From Clusia tigrina (Eukaryota; Arthropoda; Insecta; Diptera; Clusiidae), in contig OV050030.1 in assembly GCA_920105625.2 (NCBI GenBank), positions 428,388,240 to 428,452,239 on the forward strand: DNA of 64,000 nt, given 5' to 3'. This document shows, in pieces, positions 48,702 through 62,289 of the stretch. The position numbers were made by a program, and so were the translations under genes. Every line of letters starts with the position of its first letter. Within the stretch, counting starts at the first letter, position 1. A model generated the notes under the pieces. That model did not search any database. It was not told the DNA's origin and saw only the letters and a program-made list of their open reading frames with translations.

Positions 48702-51700
48702 GGGCCCATTTTAAAACAAAGTGCGTTGTTTCACTCATCCAATAGGCAACCGTTCGGCTGCAAGAATGCACCCAATAACAGGACTTGAATGACATGTTGC
48801 GCTAGATTGAAGTAATAATGATATTGACGTTTGGTTTTTAGTAAAAATATTTCATTTCTATTTTTATACAATTTTTTAAATTTAAATAAGTTTTTTTTTT
48901 ACACATGTAATAAATATTCACAATTTATTATATTTTTAGGAAAAAAATAGTTTTCAAATAAAAGCTATTATTATTAAACCTTATATCATAATGAATATTG
49001 GCTGCAAAGGTTTGTTATATTAATAAATTGCTAATATGCACTGAGCTACTTTCTATGGAATTGACGAAAATCCAACCTCAACAATTCGTGAACTTTTATC
49101 TATTTCTACTCATTCTAGTTTCGATTTATACAAATTGCAAACACATACAGACCCTTTCTTACAAATGAACTTCTGTATCTCAAAATTCCCCATTTGAAAA
49201 AGAACACTGAGCAAAGTGCATGTGCAGTGTGTGGAGAAACTGATTTCATTTGTAGCGCTCTATAATTTGTGGTGTATTGGGGTCATTAATCATTTTCAAA
49301 ACTACAAAACGCCATCTATGTGATTATGGCGAACGCCGATATTTTGTTGGTTTGTGGCATTGCTGACCAGCTTTGACAGTTGTCTTTTTTTTACTCACGT
49401 TCTGCAGCCAACTTCGTTTTGTTGGTGCTACTGTCACAAATGAAAATTCCAATAAAAACCAATCTATCTATTGAAGGTTTATAATTTATAAGTTTGTTAA
49501 TAGTTTTAATTGTAGAAATCAAATGTGAAATGTGTGAAACAGCGCCAGAAGTTACTATCCTCCAAGGATGTTCGGGAGTGAGTACAGCGTAGTTCCCACT
49601 TTGTGCCAATTCGATTTAGTGATGTTGAGATATTGTTATAACTATTTCAATACCATGCAACTGAAAACAGTAAAAAGTAATTGTTTACCTTTTCTGTTGT
49701 TAATTTAGCTCCAATAGGTGAAATATGTAAAAAAAAGTTCAGTTTTCTCTGGATTGCCAACAGCTAACTGAGTGTTTATTTACGTTTTTATTATTACTAC
49801 TTTACACCGTAATTTATTGGGAGTTTGTATTTGGTTCTTTAGTAATATTTGCGTATTTGGAAATTGGAGCTTCTGCACAAAATGTAATCAGCCCTAATCG
49901 TGCTGTGTTTAATCTTAACTAATCTCAAATTTACAAACATTCTCAATCTAAGAACTCATTAAGTGGTTAATTTATTTTCTTTTGTCATTTACAGATATGA
50001 GCTTCTTGCCTAAATAATGTCCTCTCAGGGTATCTACTGCTTAAGCGTAAATACACGTAAGTATGGGCTCATGATTCTTACTAAAAATAGTGCAAAGTAC
50101 ACGGGGTCTTACCTACCTTATATTTCACTGCTGATGGCTGATGGCTGATGGCTGAGCATAAAAATATCACACATATACTCCATCAAGGATTACAGTTCGC
50201 CCTCAATGTCCGTGTTTATGTGTAGCCATTTATGTTCATCCATAAATCTAGGCATTTGTTGTCTGTTTCGCACATATTGTTGTCTCATTTCTTGAAATAT
50301 GATATTTTAATTCCAATTACTTTGGATTGATACAAATGTCGATAAACAAAATTGTTCACATTAGCTTCGCATCTTTTATATGTAGATATGAAGTCTGACA
50401 CGTATATCCAGATATATATTCAGACACAAGTGCAGCCATTAGCCAAGCCAGGTAGAGGTAGACGCAAACTTAAGATATGTATATATTTAGTTACTAGTAA
50501 AATATTTCCCATTTATTGAATAGATGTATGTGAATTTGTGTATTGGCCTTCCCTGAAGGCAAAGAGATTTGCGTCAACACCGAAACGAATGATAGTCTGA
50601 AAGTGGAAGGTCAAGGCTACATGAGGAATGCTTCAAAACTTCCAAGTCGAATGCTATCAATTTAATTGTTAGTTTATGTGGCATGTGAGTTTTCAAGGCA
50701 GCATTAAAACCCCCTCGAGGGCCTCAGTGCTTACCAGAGGAATGCCGTGCATTGCTCTGGTGCATTTCCTTCATCGAAATCCCCAGACCTTAATCAGTCG
50801 TTATAAACTCTGCCTACACAAGTATTCTTGCTTTTATAAAATAATATCCGATATCTACCTATAATAATAGTAATTTATTTACATTTTAAATGACAAAAAA
50901 TCTTCAATAGACTCCCATTTAAATATAAATAACACCATTCAAACTTTTATTTTGTAAAACTATTGATGTGAAAAAACATTGCCAAATCCCATTGTTAGAG
51001 ACAGAGTAATACAAAGTATTTCCTACTAGGCTTAAACAATATTTATGAATCTTTACAACTTATTAACAAAATTTATAATTTATGTTTATTTGTTAGGCCA
51101 CTCGAGGCCACCAGAGATCATGAAGCACATTGAATCTGCCAACAAAAGCCTACTTGCATTTTTTATAATGATATACTTTGCATTACTCAGTAGCGATAGA
51201 ACAAAAGCAAACTTAAGACCCACTTAAAAATAACGCTCTTGTGACTTTGAGGGCTTTAATAGAATCGCATGAAGGCAAATAACAATGCATTGAATAACTG
51301 GAAATTGCTTTGTGGGGAGGTCTGTTGCACAGGGGGTGTAGTTGTATTCAAACGCTGTGTTTATAGCCAAGTTACATGAGACGCTTTTCTGCTAGCAATC
51401 CATATATTCTTAATTAAATATATGAAATATTTAAATACAGATCCAGCATGTTTGATTTATTGTTAATTTCGGTTTTGCAAACATTTCTTATATCCATAAT
51501 TTTGAGGAAAATCTTCTCATTACTTCCGGAACCGTCCATACTTATAGTCTTTGACCAAGATCATGCATTTGTAATTTGAATATAATGTGGTTGTTAAATT
51601 AACGAGGACTGTGTAGCGGATTTGCTATTGTTCGAGTTCTTGTCTGATTTCAAACACAGCTCCGGACCAACACAACTCGACGACCCTCGGCACTCGTCTT

Positions 51701-52639
51701 TGCTCGAAAAGTTTGTGTCCTTAAAAAATAAAATATAAATACCTGATTCACATGAACCTTTTAAAGTTGAAACAAGTCCTTTTATATTGTACAGTTATGT
51801 TCGCTTCGAGTTCATTTTTTCTTTAGTCCTTTCGCAGATTTATTAGAAATCTGATTACTTCCTCGTGCTGGTGTATGTAGAAGTTTTGGAATCAAAATAC
51901 ATTTCTTTTGTCGTTTGCATAATAGTGCTTTCAGAAAATACTCGTAATTCTACTTTGGAAATATCTGTTTGGCTTAATTTTCTTAACTGAAGCTACGCAA
52001 TTTAAATATGACTTGGCTCTATATATGCCATAATTGTCGGCTCACTTAGTTTAAAAGTATTATTTACAGGGATTATTGACAAATTTAAACAAAATGTTTT
52101 TATGAAAAAAATGATTTGTTTCAAACTTTACAAAATACACAATTTTTTTAATTTTTAAATTTTTAATATACGTTTAAATCACATTGAAAAAACCCCTCTA
52201 ATGATCCAAGCAACCGACGCCCTGTAACAAAGTTTACATCTCTTTCAGTAGAGACAACGACAAAATAAATTTCAGGAAAATTGAAACATTTTAAATACAT
52301 AAATACATAGTAAATAATATTTACATTTGTGTTTTTTATTTTCCTTTTATGCGTGCATCCTCTCCACTGATCCAAATGTATTGAGATGGGGTTTAATCGA
52401 CCTTGATTCACTAATAGGGTGGGGCGAGTTAAGCAATTGTAGTAACTGTGCTGCATCCCGTATTCCTTACAAACATATCGTTTCCTTGAGTTCTTTTCTA
52501 CGTTGTGGTTCGATCACGAGAAATGCAAATGTAGTTCCACATATGCATTAAAAGTTCACGAGAAGTTAGGTTAACCAGGTAGCTTGCGAGTTATGTAAGT
52601 TGCACTCGGAGGTTCATTGGCTCTTTCTGATACCATGAG
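48702..52639. other. Gene-free AT-rich region
   Basis: About 3.9 kb with no supportable gene. A heptamer tandem (GATGGCT, about three units) sits near 50135-50156. Only short random frames are present. Confidence 0.45.
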
Positions 52640-52900
52640 AAATTAACTATATACGTTTTCCTGAAAAATCGGATTTAATTGTTCCAATTATCCAGTTCAG
52701 ACCCTAAAAGTATGCTTATAAAAATGATTAAATTCAATATGTTTGAACTGGCTCTGCCGAATTAGCTATAAAGGGACTTTCATTTTTTTGAAGCCTACAT
52801 TTAGGGGTGTATTTGATTGTGATGCAGAAATTGATAAGGAATATGGGACACCATGTGGTGGTTACACTCCTATGTCATGAGTTAACTTGCTCATTTTAAC
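52640..52900 (+). repeat. Dispersed repeat, copy in plus orientation
   Basis: Matches the reverse complement of about 58690-58930. Shared words in order are GTTTTCCTG(A/G)AAAATCGG, TTTTAATTG, CTTATAAAAA, TTTTTTGAAGC and TTTAGGGGTGTATTT. No coding capacity and no clear termini. Confidence 0.6.
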
Positions 52901-55613
52901 ATTCATCATATTTACACTTGAACAGAGAATTTCTAAGCTTCGTTCATCAGCTTAAATCTTTTTTTTTTTGGTGAATTCGATATTTTTTCACTAATACAAT
53001 ATTGTGAATTGGGCTGCCAAGTCAAATTTGTGCATAGAATGGGAGTGTTCAAGTATCAATATTAATAGCAAATTTGTCGCCAGTGCTGCCAAATGTTTAG
53101 AAAGCATTACTTAGCGACTTTGCTGTTTACGCAAGCGACTAACTCGGTTGGTGGATCGAATACGGTTTTTATAATTTTGTCTGCCTTATGTCCATTTTCA
53201 TTTAGATTTATTTCGATATGTGCTCTTAGAGATTTTTAACAAATGCCTATGCAAATATAGACGGGCATGCACACACATATATATGTGTGCCACGCGATTG
53301 CACTCGATAAAATCGGCAAAATATTCATCAAGTTTGCAAAAATATGACATACATACCCGTCCTCTTACCCGTAGTTCTGACACAATACATTTTGCGCCGA
53401 TTTATGATTTATTGTAATTTTACAATACTTGCGATACCAGTACCAGTATCCTTTCGGCAGGCGTTGAGTTTGTTTGTGAGTTGGCCAGACGGCGTAAAGT
53501 GTTTGATGTGCTTGTTTCTATTCTAATAGTATTTTTATAGCTGTGTTCTGCCTTCCTTTGGCCCTTCAACGCGCACTCCATACTGGCGGATGGAACATGT
53601 CGCATGCATGGTGCGCGTAAAAGTCCTTTCGGCTCTGAGTTTCGTGCCCATCGTTGCAAATTTTGTTGCTCATAAAGCAGCCATACATTATTTGCTAAGT
53701 ATAAATGAACGAAAGCGCTCCTTCCTTTGTTTCCGACCCTAAATGCTACGAGTACACATACCCGGAGGTACATGCACACATACCGGCACACATGGCATAT
53801 TCAAACACACACATGCACACTCGTACCCCAACACGCTGCTTGCAAATAGTGAAGCGAGCAACAATAGAGCGAAGAAGAGTAGCAGCCTAATATCCGACAG
53901 CTAATTATGACCCGCACGATTCCACTACGAGGCTTCATATGGGACCTTTTTTGGTCCTGTATGAGGTGTTTAGTTGCTTCCGCACTTCCGTATGGCCAGC
54001 GACTCGTATGTTGTGCTTTGTTTTATCCTCGACCTCGGCATGCCTATGTCGTTTTAAATGTTGCTCAGCTAGGCTTTTTGCTTTAAGCGCGCCAAAGTAA
54101 ATACGACTCAAACGACCTCCTTGCTTTTGGAATATTTTACAACAATGAATGTGCTCTTTTATTGCGTTCCGTAAGAAGTATACAAAGTGCAATAAATATG
54201 TCTTCTACTTGATTTAAAGATAGGCTATCTATCGAAGGCCATGTCGTCGCACGGCTTTTGGGGGCTTTTCAGTTTTTTTGGCTCGTATAAAATGACAAAA
54301 GGCAATGGACATCAGACCAGCCCGCCGTTGGCGGCGCATATGTTCGTGAAGTTATAATATTTGTTTAGATGTGCAATAAAGCGAACAAGGCAGTTTAAAT
54401 ACCCGTACGTGCACTCGCTGGTGCGTGTGGACGGACATTTCTGTAGAGATTTTTTGCCTATATCCTGAATTAAGGTTGCTCGTATGTTGGTGGCTGTCTG
54501 TCGGTTTGATGCCATTACATTTATTATTGTTGATTAGTTCGTATAATGCACAAACATACGTATGCTTATTAGGGTGTCACTGGGAGAACACACATTTTTT
54601 AAACTTTAAACTCGGAGATACTCAATCTTCGATATCCGTGCTTTCAATAGTAATTAGCTAGGTAAGGGTGAGTCATATTATCTGTAATGTAATGCATTAC
54701 ATTCAATTATTGTAAGATTACTCTCTCGCAGAATTTGTATGGTCTTCCATTTTTTTATAACTACACATGGTGTAGTGCATTTGTAGTAGTCAGTATGACC
54801 GCCTATAAACACTAAACTTTCTTCCTCTTCTTTGGATGAAAATCAATTATGCAACTATTTTCAATTTAGTAAATTACTGAATTTATTTGTCTTTAACTTG
54901 ATTTTTGACTTTAGTAATTAATTTGTTCCCCCTTCATAAAATCGATTGCTGAAAATTAGTAACTGAAATACTCACTTGCTGAAGATACAAACGGGAATTG
55001 GCATCATATTTTGTACAAATATTTACTACAAAAATCATTACAAAACATATTTGTATTTTTTAAAGGCCCGAAATGAAAAAAAAAGATCTTTGAAAATTAG
55101 ATATATGTGTGTACTTCGCTTCAAGGAAATAGACGTCTGGGCGTGTTAGGTCTTAAGATGTACTTCTTTTTATGTAGTTACACGTTACAATTAGCTATAA
55201 ATAAGCACATATTAAGAACTAAGTTAGTTTGCAGCACGCCCACACTCCTATTTCCTTGAAGAGAAAGATATATCTAACACTATTACTTACCTCCTATGGG
55301 AGTGGTAACCCAAGTATATCCATAATACAATATCCCTATACAAAAGCATTGGGGAACAAACTGGGAAAGGGTATGAAGAAAAGTTTGGATCGCTCGTATA
55401 CAGATAGCTAATAAATGTGAATTTTTGTCAATGTATGCGTGCTTTGTTTATATCTCGCATCGTTTCTTTCACACACGGCTACCCATAATAAAATTTGTAA
55501 ATAGTTTTCTGCTCTTTGCACTTGCAGCAAATTTTTTGTTAAAATGTGAGTCAAAAAAATTGCTATTTGCATACGTATTGAAGTGCACCTTCCTAGTTTA
55601 CTAGATATTCTTT
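52901..55613. other. Gene-free region
   Basis: About 2.7 kb, partly less AT-rich (53400-54500). Frames of up to 123 codons (53420-53791, minus) have no domain features. An 18-bp perfect palindrome, AATGTAATGCATTACATT, lies at 54686-54703. Confidence 0.4.
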
Positions 55614-55614
55614 G

Positions 55615-55677
55615 GTGGTAACCGATTGTCAAGGTATTCATAATAGGCAGTCTTTGGTAGTGTGAGAGGAAAGTATA
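55615..55677. repeat. Direct repeat unit 1
   Basis: Starts GTGGTAACCGATTGTCA and closely resembles 56381-56443; 63 bases, roughly four fifths identical by eye. Confidence 0.65.
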
Positions 55678-56380
55678 TTTTTATTTAATGAAACTCTTTA
55701 ATGTGTATTTTTCTCCCATGTGCCTCCTTTCGAGCGCTAGTATGAACGTACTCTCTCTCACTGGACTTCATACGGTTTGCCAATAGAGTGGGAGAGACCA
55801 AAGAGCGTACATATATAGAGCTCGCATGACGAACAAAGTTATTGTTGCAAAAATACACGCATTGCGTCTCGCTTCCCCTTGCCGCTCACCGATTTTTGTG
55901 AAATCGTCTTCACTTCCATTTCACAAAATTTTTAGTGATTCAATCTCTATTTATGTATACTCTTTGGAGAGACGCTACCCCTATTACTTAAGCTACGTAT
56001 ATATGACAAGCATGCTTGGGCGATCGGTTTGAAAGTGATTCATCACACACGGCAAACCTCATTCTATTCTTGAGCGTTATGGAGGCAACTTGAGTGCACC
56101 AAACGCGGATGATGCAATCGCAGCTTGATGCTTGACTTGTTTTCAATTTTATTTTTATAACAGTCATGTATTGTTTGCCACAAAGCTAGCTCTCTTTTAA
56201 AAAGTTCAGTAAATTCTTCGAAAATCTCTTTATTAATGCTTGTGGATTGGCAAAAATTGAAAAAACTCAAAAACCTGTGATCGGTTTGACAACAACTCCA
56301 CAGACGGAAAAAAGTCCTCCAACACACACCAATCGCACAAACATGCTTGTCGTGTAAGACAACCTTTAACTACGATGAGA

Positions 56381-56443
56381 GTGGTAACCGATTGTCAGGG
56401 TGTTTATACTAAGCAGTCTTCGGTTGTGTCATCACGGAAAGTA
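56381..56443. repeat. Direct repeat unit 2
   Basis: Second member of the 63-base direct pair, 766 bases downstream of the first. The intervening DNA has no coding frame. It is not long enough to be an LTR pair on present evidence. Confidence 0.65.
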
Positions 56444-57059
56444 TGCCGCGATCCATATTGAAGATCGTTGGCACACTTGTGCGTGCATTTATTTGCACGG
56501 CGTTATTGTGGTGTCATTTTGCGCATTCCCTTTTGCGTTGTTGCTTGTTTGTCTGGAAGGACTTGTAGCCTGCAGCTTGCTAGCAGCGCGGAAGTGTATC
56601 GCACGATTTGTGACCGCATTCAAGTTAAAGCAAATAATGTAAACAGATGTGTTTGTATTCTTTGGTTGAATTTAGTTTGGTGTGATATCCAGTTGTTGGA
56701 CATTTTTAATTAATTGTTTGTTGCATAGTGTAGAAACACTAGTAGTGGCGTTCGTATACGAACAAATATATGTATGTGGCATGTACGCGCTTAAATTGAA
56801 TTAAAAACGCCGTTCGTAGGATATTTGTCTCGTGGGATCAATTATATTCCAGTATAAGTATGTGCATAGGCATATACTGTAGTATGTGGTCGTCCTGGTA
56901 GTGGGGAGAAGACCTGGAGGTAATACCCTAAAATAAAAGAGTCATTAACTATTCATTCGTGCGTTTGTTCTTTTCTTCTATTCACGTGAATTTTTGCGTT
57001 TATTTTAGTAATTGATGAATGAACTCAAAAGTGACAATATAATTTATTTATATTTACAG

Positions 57060-57302
57060 AATCAAATAAAAACGGTGAGAATAGCGAAGATAGTACAGTA
57101 AAGAACAACGATGTCAGTACAACAATTTCGATTAAAGGCACATCAAAGAAAACTGTCGATTCGATGCAACAACAACAGCAGCAGCAGTTTCCGCAACAAC
57201 AGCAACAGTTAACCAATAGTATAATTTTGCTTCGCGGTTCACGCAATGAGAATGGACAAATTGTCATACAAAATAAACATGACATCATCAACTTCATAAG
57301 TG

Positions 57303-57355
<53 letters not shown>

Positions 57356-59449
57356 CTGCAAAGGCAACAAAATGAGAAAACCACAGCAGTCACGCTTACC
57401 CAGCTGCCAGTTACAACAACAGTCGCTCGCAAATCAATTCAATCTTCAACATCGAACGCTTCCCTGGTAGCCAACAATACGAATAGAAATGCCACCAAGG
57501 ATTCTAACGCCAACCCCGTGTCGTCCAAAACAATCTTGCTACAAACACCAATCAACGCTAGTCAACTGGATTCAGTACTCTTACATTCGACAACTTTGAA
57601 AAAGTCAACATTGTCCACGTCGTCCACATCGCTCCAAAATGAGCGTCCGTTTCTAATTAAGAGTGTGAGTTTAAACATTTTTTGTTAAGCGCATGCTAAT
57701 TTTAAGTTTTGGCTGAAACCGCTAATTTAACAGTTGTTAGAATTGTATTTATTTATTATTTCACTAATAACATATCACTAACTTACTGGACAACTAACTT
57801 AGCCAAAAATATCCTAGCAGAGATTATTGAAAGAGTATGCTCGTATATTCTAACAGGGGTGCGCCATATTTCCATGTTTGAAGTGGCGGGTGACAGATAA
57901 CTAGAACTTGGGTGAACGAATCCGAACGAAATAGCAAAATGTTGAACAAGGAATCCTCCTGCAATGATAATATCGACTTGCATGTGAAGAAATGCAATGC
58001 ACTTGCTTGATTTCACTTGGTGTTTTGCCAACTCGGGCATGGTGAAATATCATGTTATATTATGTTATAATGACCCAAAATTCCTGAAGAACGAACTGGA
58101 CTCTGTAATGAAAACTGGTGCATATGTGGATATATATATGAGCATTTTCAATCATGGCTCCAACAGCGATATTTCAGGTTGTGAGGTGGTGGAGGCATGT
58201 GATTCGTACTCAGAATATTATCATAGCAAATTATAAACTAAATCGACCTATTGGAAATGGATATCCTCAACAAAGAGAATAGTCCAAACAGTATTTTTTC
58301 TGAAAAGTCGTTTGTGGAGAACCAAAGCTCCAAAGAACAATATTCCAAGAAAAATTTGATATTTTTATATGGCAATAGAAAAATATCAAATATGGTTAGA
58401 AAAAGTTATAAAAATGTTACATTTTTTGTATAAAAAAGTGTATTCTTTGTCCTCTCAGGTTGTTATATCATAATGTTTAAAACAAACATTCTCGAGCACA
58501 AACATCCTGCGAAATATGAAAATATTTAAAACGACCGTCATCCGCCTGACTGAAATATTCTATTCAGAAGTCGTCCCCTTTCCCCATTGCATTCCCATCT
58601 ATTATTACTTTGGTGAAAGACAACAAGTGTTCATGAAATTAAGACCATGTCAATGTTTCTTTTATTGTGAATGTGTGTTGTAAAAAAGCGATTTGACCCA
58701 TAAAACAGGAGCACCTCTCATATGATAATTGTTTTCCTTATCGATTAATATCGGTTGGATACTGAAATAAATACACCCCTAAAGGTATGCTTCAAAAAAG
58801 GAGTTTCCCTCTATAATTATTTCGGTAGATGCAATTTATATGTACATATTAAACTTAATAGTTTTTATAAGGATACATAGGAAAATCGTAGCAATTAAAA
58901 CCGATTTTCCAGGAAAACTTATTAGTAGTAAGTAGTTAAATATATTAAATGTGTTGTGTATTTTGAGATTCCAGTTGTACGCATTTGTAACATTTTATTG
59001 AAATACATCTATGACTACTCAGAGGGCCGCAGGCTTGGTCCAAAATGCTTCTATCTAAAAAATCTGATTCTCTTCGAAAGCATCAGTAGCTAGTACTCAT
59101 TCCCCAACCCCTGGCACTCATAATTAATTATATCTAATAATAATAATAATCTAAGACGACTCAAAATTCATTTGGAAGCACAAGAGACAAAGACTGAAAT
59201 AAGTACCTGTTCATTCATTCGGTATTTGTAATCGGCGGAGTTTATTTAAAAAAAAATCACAATTTCGATTCAATGATTTTGACATATTTTGACGAGTTTT
59301 TAATTGACATTTTACTTAAATTGCATTTTTGTTGAGCTAATCCCTATTTTGGCGGTCGATATTAGAACGAAACACATTGAAAACAGTGTTTTCAGGGATA
59401 ATAAAACTTCATTAAAAACCGAAAATTATAAATTTTTTCATTTTATGCC

Positions 59450-59521
<72 letters not shown>

Positions 59522-60715
59522 TAATATTCGAGTAAGAAACTCATTTAAAGTCCGAGGGAAGAACTCCAGTCGGGTCGTCTTTTTCTTTCATAAGATTCTC
59601 GGAATCAATTTCGGAAAATCGGTTAAAAACTAACAAGCCACACAAGACCGTTTTTAAACAATGGTCTATATCTCCTAAACTAAGCTGGTAATATTTTAAA
59701 TTCGTTTTATTTTCCTCTCTGTCAAAAAAAATGTTGGCGGTGTAATTATTTGTTCAGTTCTTTTCGATTTCTGTTTTTGTTCCTTTTTAATTTACATTAA
59801 ACCAGTGAACTGGAAGTCAGTTACAATTAACACATTACGATGGTTACTATAGTTATATTTTATGCGCCCAATTTTGCATTTAATTTCAGTCATCTGGCAA
59901 TCTTAGTGCCGACAGTAATCAGCTTAGTAACAATGCGGACAAAAAGGGCCCATTTGTGCTTCAAACACTTAAGCGTTTGGAAAAATCGCAATCCATTTTG
60001 GTTATTCGCAACTCTTCAGTGTCGTCTTCTTTTTCTAACTCAATACCATCGTCTAAAATTGGAAATGGTGCGCCGTATACTTCCACGTCGACTGCAACTG
60101 TTACCTGCGAAAGAAAAGCCACATCACAAATATCGCTGTCGACATCTTCATTAACAACGTCACCTTCCTTGTCGATAACACCGACAACAGGAAGCTTCAA
60201 CGCTAACACGCACAGTGATGCACGTTCCACCAAAGGTCAACAATCAACATCGAAACTGAGTAACATCATTACTGGCACTCGCATTTCCACTGCAGTACAG
60301 AGACCTGTGTCTTCGTCTGTGTCTGCGTCCTCGTTCGCATCCTCGTCCACGTCTACGTCGCTTGTTAGCGGAAGGGCAAATGTGTCTTCTATCAAAAACG
60401 GTGCCACCACACCAACAGCAACTAATTTGTATTTGGACAATGCTAAAGCGGCAGCAACAGCAACAGTATTTGGCAACAACAAAACTGCAGGCAACAATAA
60501 AAGTCATAATTCTAATGTTGCTACCGTTGCGAATATCACAACTAGCATTAAGAGCAATCGAAATACTCTCAATGGGGACACTGAAACGCAATCGAGTCTG
60601 GCCGATGTCCAGCTAAGGGTTGAACGAAAACCATCTACAGCGACCTCATCAACAGCAGCATCATTCACAACAGTACACCGGCGGTTGAAGCAAATTGATG
60701 TACCTCTGGGGAGCG
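57060..60715 (+). CDS. Partial gene: large Q-, S/T- and N-rich protein, two exons seen
   Basis: Exon 57060-57664 follows a TATTTACAG acceptor and ends at GTGAGT. Exon 59890-60715 follows TTAATTTCAG and ends at GTGAGT in phase 1, so coding continues downstream and, entering in mid-codon, also upstream; the 2.2-kb intron between them joins in phase 0. Segments outside the low-complexity parts are SIILLRGSRNENGQIVIQNK, HDIINFISE, SKTILLQTPINASQLDSVLL and FVLQTLKRLEKSQSILVIRN, which look like short conserved docking motifs. The rest is polyglutamine (17 or more CAA codons) and long S/T/A/N-rich disorder. This composition is typical of nuclear chromatin or transcription regulators. Toutatis-like (BAZ2-type) is a guess from memory only; no MBD, PHD, bromodomain or other catalytic domain is visible. 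Flanking exons were not identified. Confidence 0.7.
57304..57354. repeat. (CAA)n repeat encoding polyglutamine
   Basis: Uninterrupted CAA codons within the exon. A pure trinucleotide run is expected to vary in length between individuals. Confidence 0.9.
58690..58930 (-). repeat. Dispersed repeat, copy in minus orientation
   Basis: Inverse of 52640-52900. The block AAATACACCCCTAAAGGTAT at 58769-58788 is the clearest shared part. It lies in the intron of the Q-rich gene. Confidence 0.6.
59453..59514. repeat. (TA)n microsatellite
   Basis: About 30 AT units in the intron of the Q-rich gene. Confidence 0.95.
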
Positions 60716-62289
60716 GTGAGTTTCATTGTTGAGTCAATTGAAGTTTTTTTATTGAATTGCATTTTGCATGGGGATATTTTGTCAAAAGTACCTGAATTGT
60801 GTACACTTGGGTCACGGATTGTTCTGGAATGGTTTACGAAGCTATTGTAGTCTATTTTTGATCCTCCCGTTGAACTACTCAAAGTTCTCTTCACAGTCAA
60901 AGAGCTTGTCTGGCTGGAAGTATTTTCCAATAGAAGCGTTTTTCTGCCTCTCAGAGATGCGAGTTCTACCGAAGTCGGGTATACAGTGGGGAAATTTCGG
61001 GAATCCCACAGGGCCCAAATCAAATAAATGTAAAACGGTGAAACCATTAGAAGGGACTTTTCATTATCCATTAAAAAGGAAACAAGGGTATTCTAATTTG
61101 GCACGGTTGAGCGGTTTAGTAACACTCTTAAGAGGACGTGGTAGGTAAGGACAATTTACGAGCCCGTTGGGAGTTTGTCCGTCTGTGACATTGATACATG
61201 ACATGTATCGTTAGAGATATGTTAATGAATCTCTTTAAAAGTATATCCTGGGCCCTGAAACAGAACCAGATAAGTACATGAACCCAACAGGATAGAGGAC
61301 ACGTCTACCATCCATATAAGCAATTATAGACACCTCATTTAAAATGACTACAACTTCGATCCAATCGATGATATAAAGACAAAATTTGGTAGCAGGGGTC
61401 GTGTAGGTCCTACTTGATTATGTGATTGGTAGTGTATAATACTACCATGCTCACTATTAACACATGTTCATAACTTGAATTTATATAAAATTGATGGACG
61501 CAATTTGTGTGAATTGGCATATTCACACTATAAAAGTGGTGGAGAGAAGGGACACTCCTATCTCCATTATAAGCAACCTGAGGACCCTAATTAAAATTAC
61601 CCCAGCTATAATTGTACAAAATCGATTATGAGACTTAGTTATCCTGGTGGGCGCGCATCTTCATATACAATTGAAGAATATGAAAAACGTCCCTACAAAG
61701 ATAATATTTTGTTATATAATATATTAATTCAATATCGTCGCACGCCCATTTTAATTGTATGGGTGTGATTTGGTACATTATCTTGGAATAATCGAGACAT
61801 TGGTGTAACCCGCCTTCTCAGCCTTCTTGAATTATGGTGCAACATACGAATTATGAAAATTGAACCGAACGTAACGTGTCAGGGTAATTTGTCACCTATA
61901 GTTCTGTTCAATCGGGAAACACTTAACGCAAATTAACTTAACGTAGAAGGCTGTGGATTTTGGTCAGTTCTTCAGCTTCCATATTGGTGACTTTATTCTC
62001 AATAGGCAGTGGGAAAATTGATTCTTTGTTTTTTATTAATAAAATAACCTTTTTATTTCATTTCTATAATAAACAGGAATATATTTTACTTATTGTATTT
62101 CATACTTAATAGCAATTTTATCAATCATACGATGTTATGCTGTGTAAGCAACTTAAACTAATCACGACTAGAAGAAAATTGTTAAATTGATTTCTGGCGA
62201 GAATCGGCGAAATTGTTCCCCCGATGCTGTAAATTCATTCATTCATAGATATTTTACGCTTTCTTTTATAGGTTAACCAAAGGGTGGGG
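60716..62289. other. Probable intron of the Q-rich gene, repeat-rich
   Basis: No further exon recognised. The segment 61310-61640 shows two diverged copies of a block containing TTAAAATGACTACAACTTCG and CAATCGAT, also seen inverted near 1060-1110, so it is dispersed repeat DNA. The 60768-61148 frames on both strands have no identifiable domain. Confidence 0.45.

Larger units (their letters stand above)
57665..59889 (+). other. Intron of the Q-rich gene
   Basis: A 2.2-kb intron with a dispersed repeat (58690-58930), an AT microsatellite and no other recognised feature. Confidence 0.65.

Noticed and set aside
53420..53791. 123-codon minus-strand frame
   Set aside because: No conserved motif; overlaps microsatellite-like text and several frames on the other strand.
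57025..57432. 135-codon minus-strand frame with a long cysteine run
   Set aside because: Antisense translation of the CAA repeat in the Q-rich exon.
60244..60591. Minus-strand frames rich in R/V/D
   Set aside because: Antisense of the S/T-rich exon of the plus-strand gene; splice sites and phase support the plus strand.
60768..61148. 126-codon plus frame and overlapping 136-codon minus frame
   Set aside because: Neither has a recognisable domain; the minus frame runs into the 3' end of the Q-rich exon in antisense.
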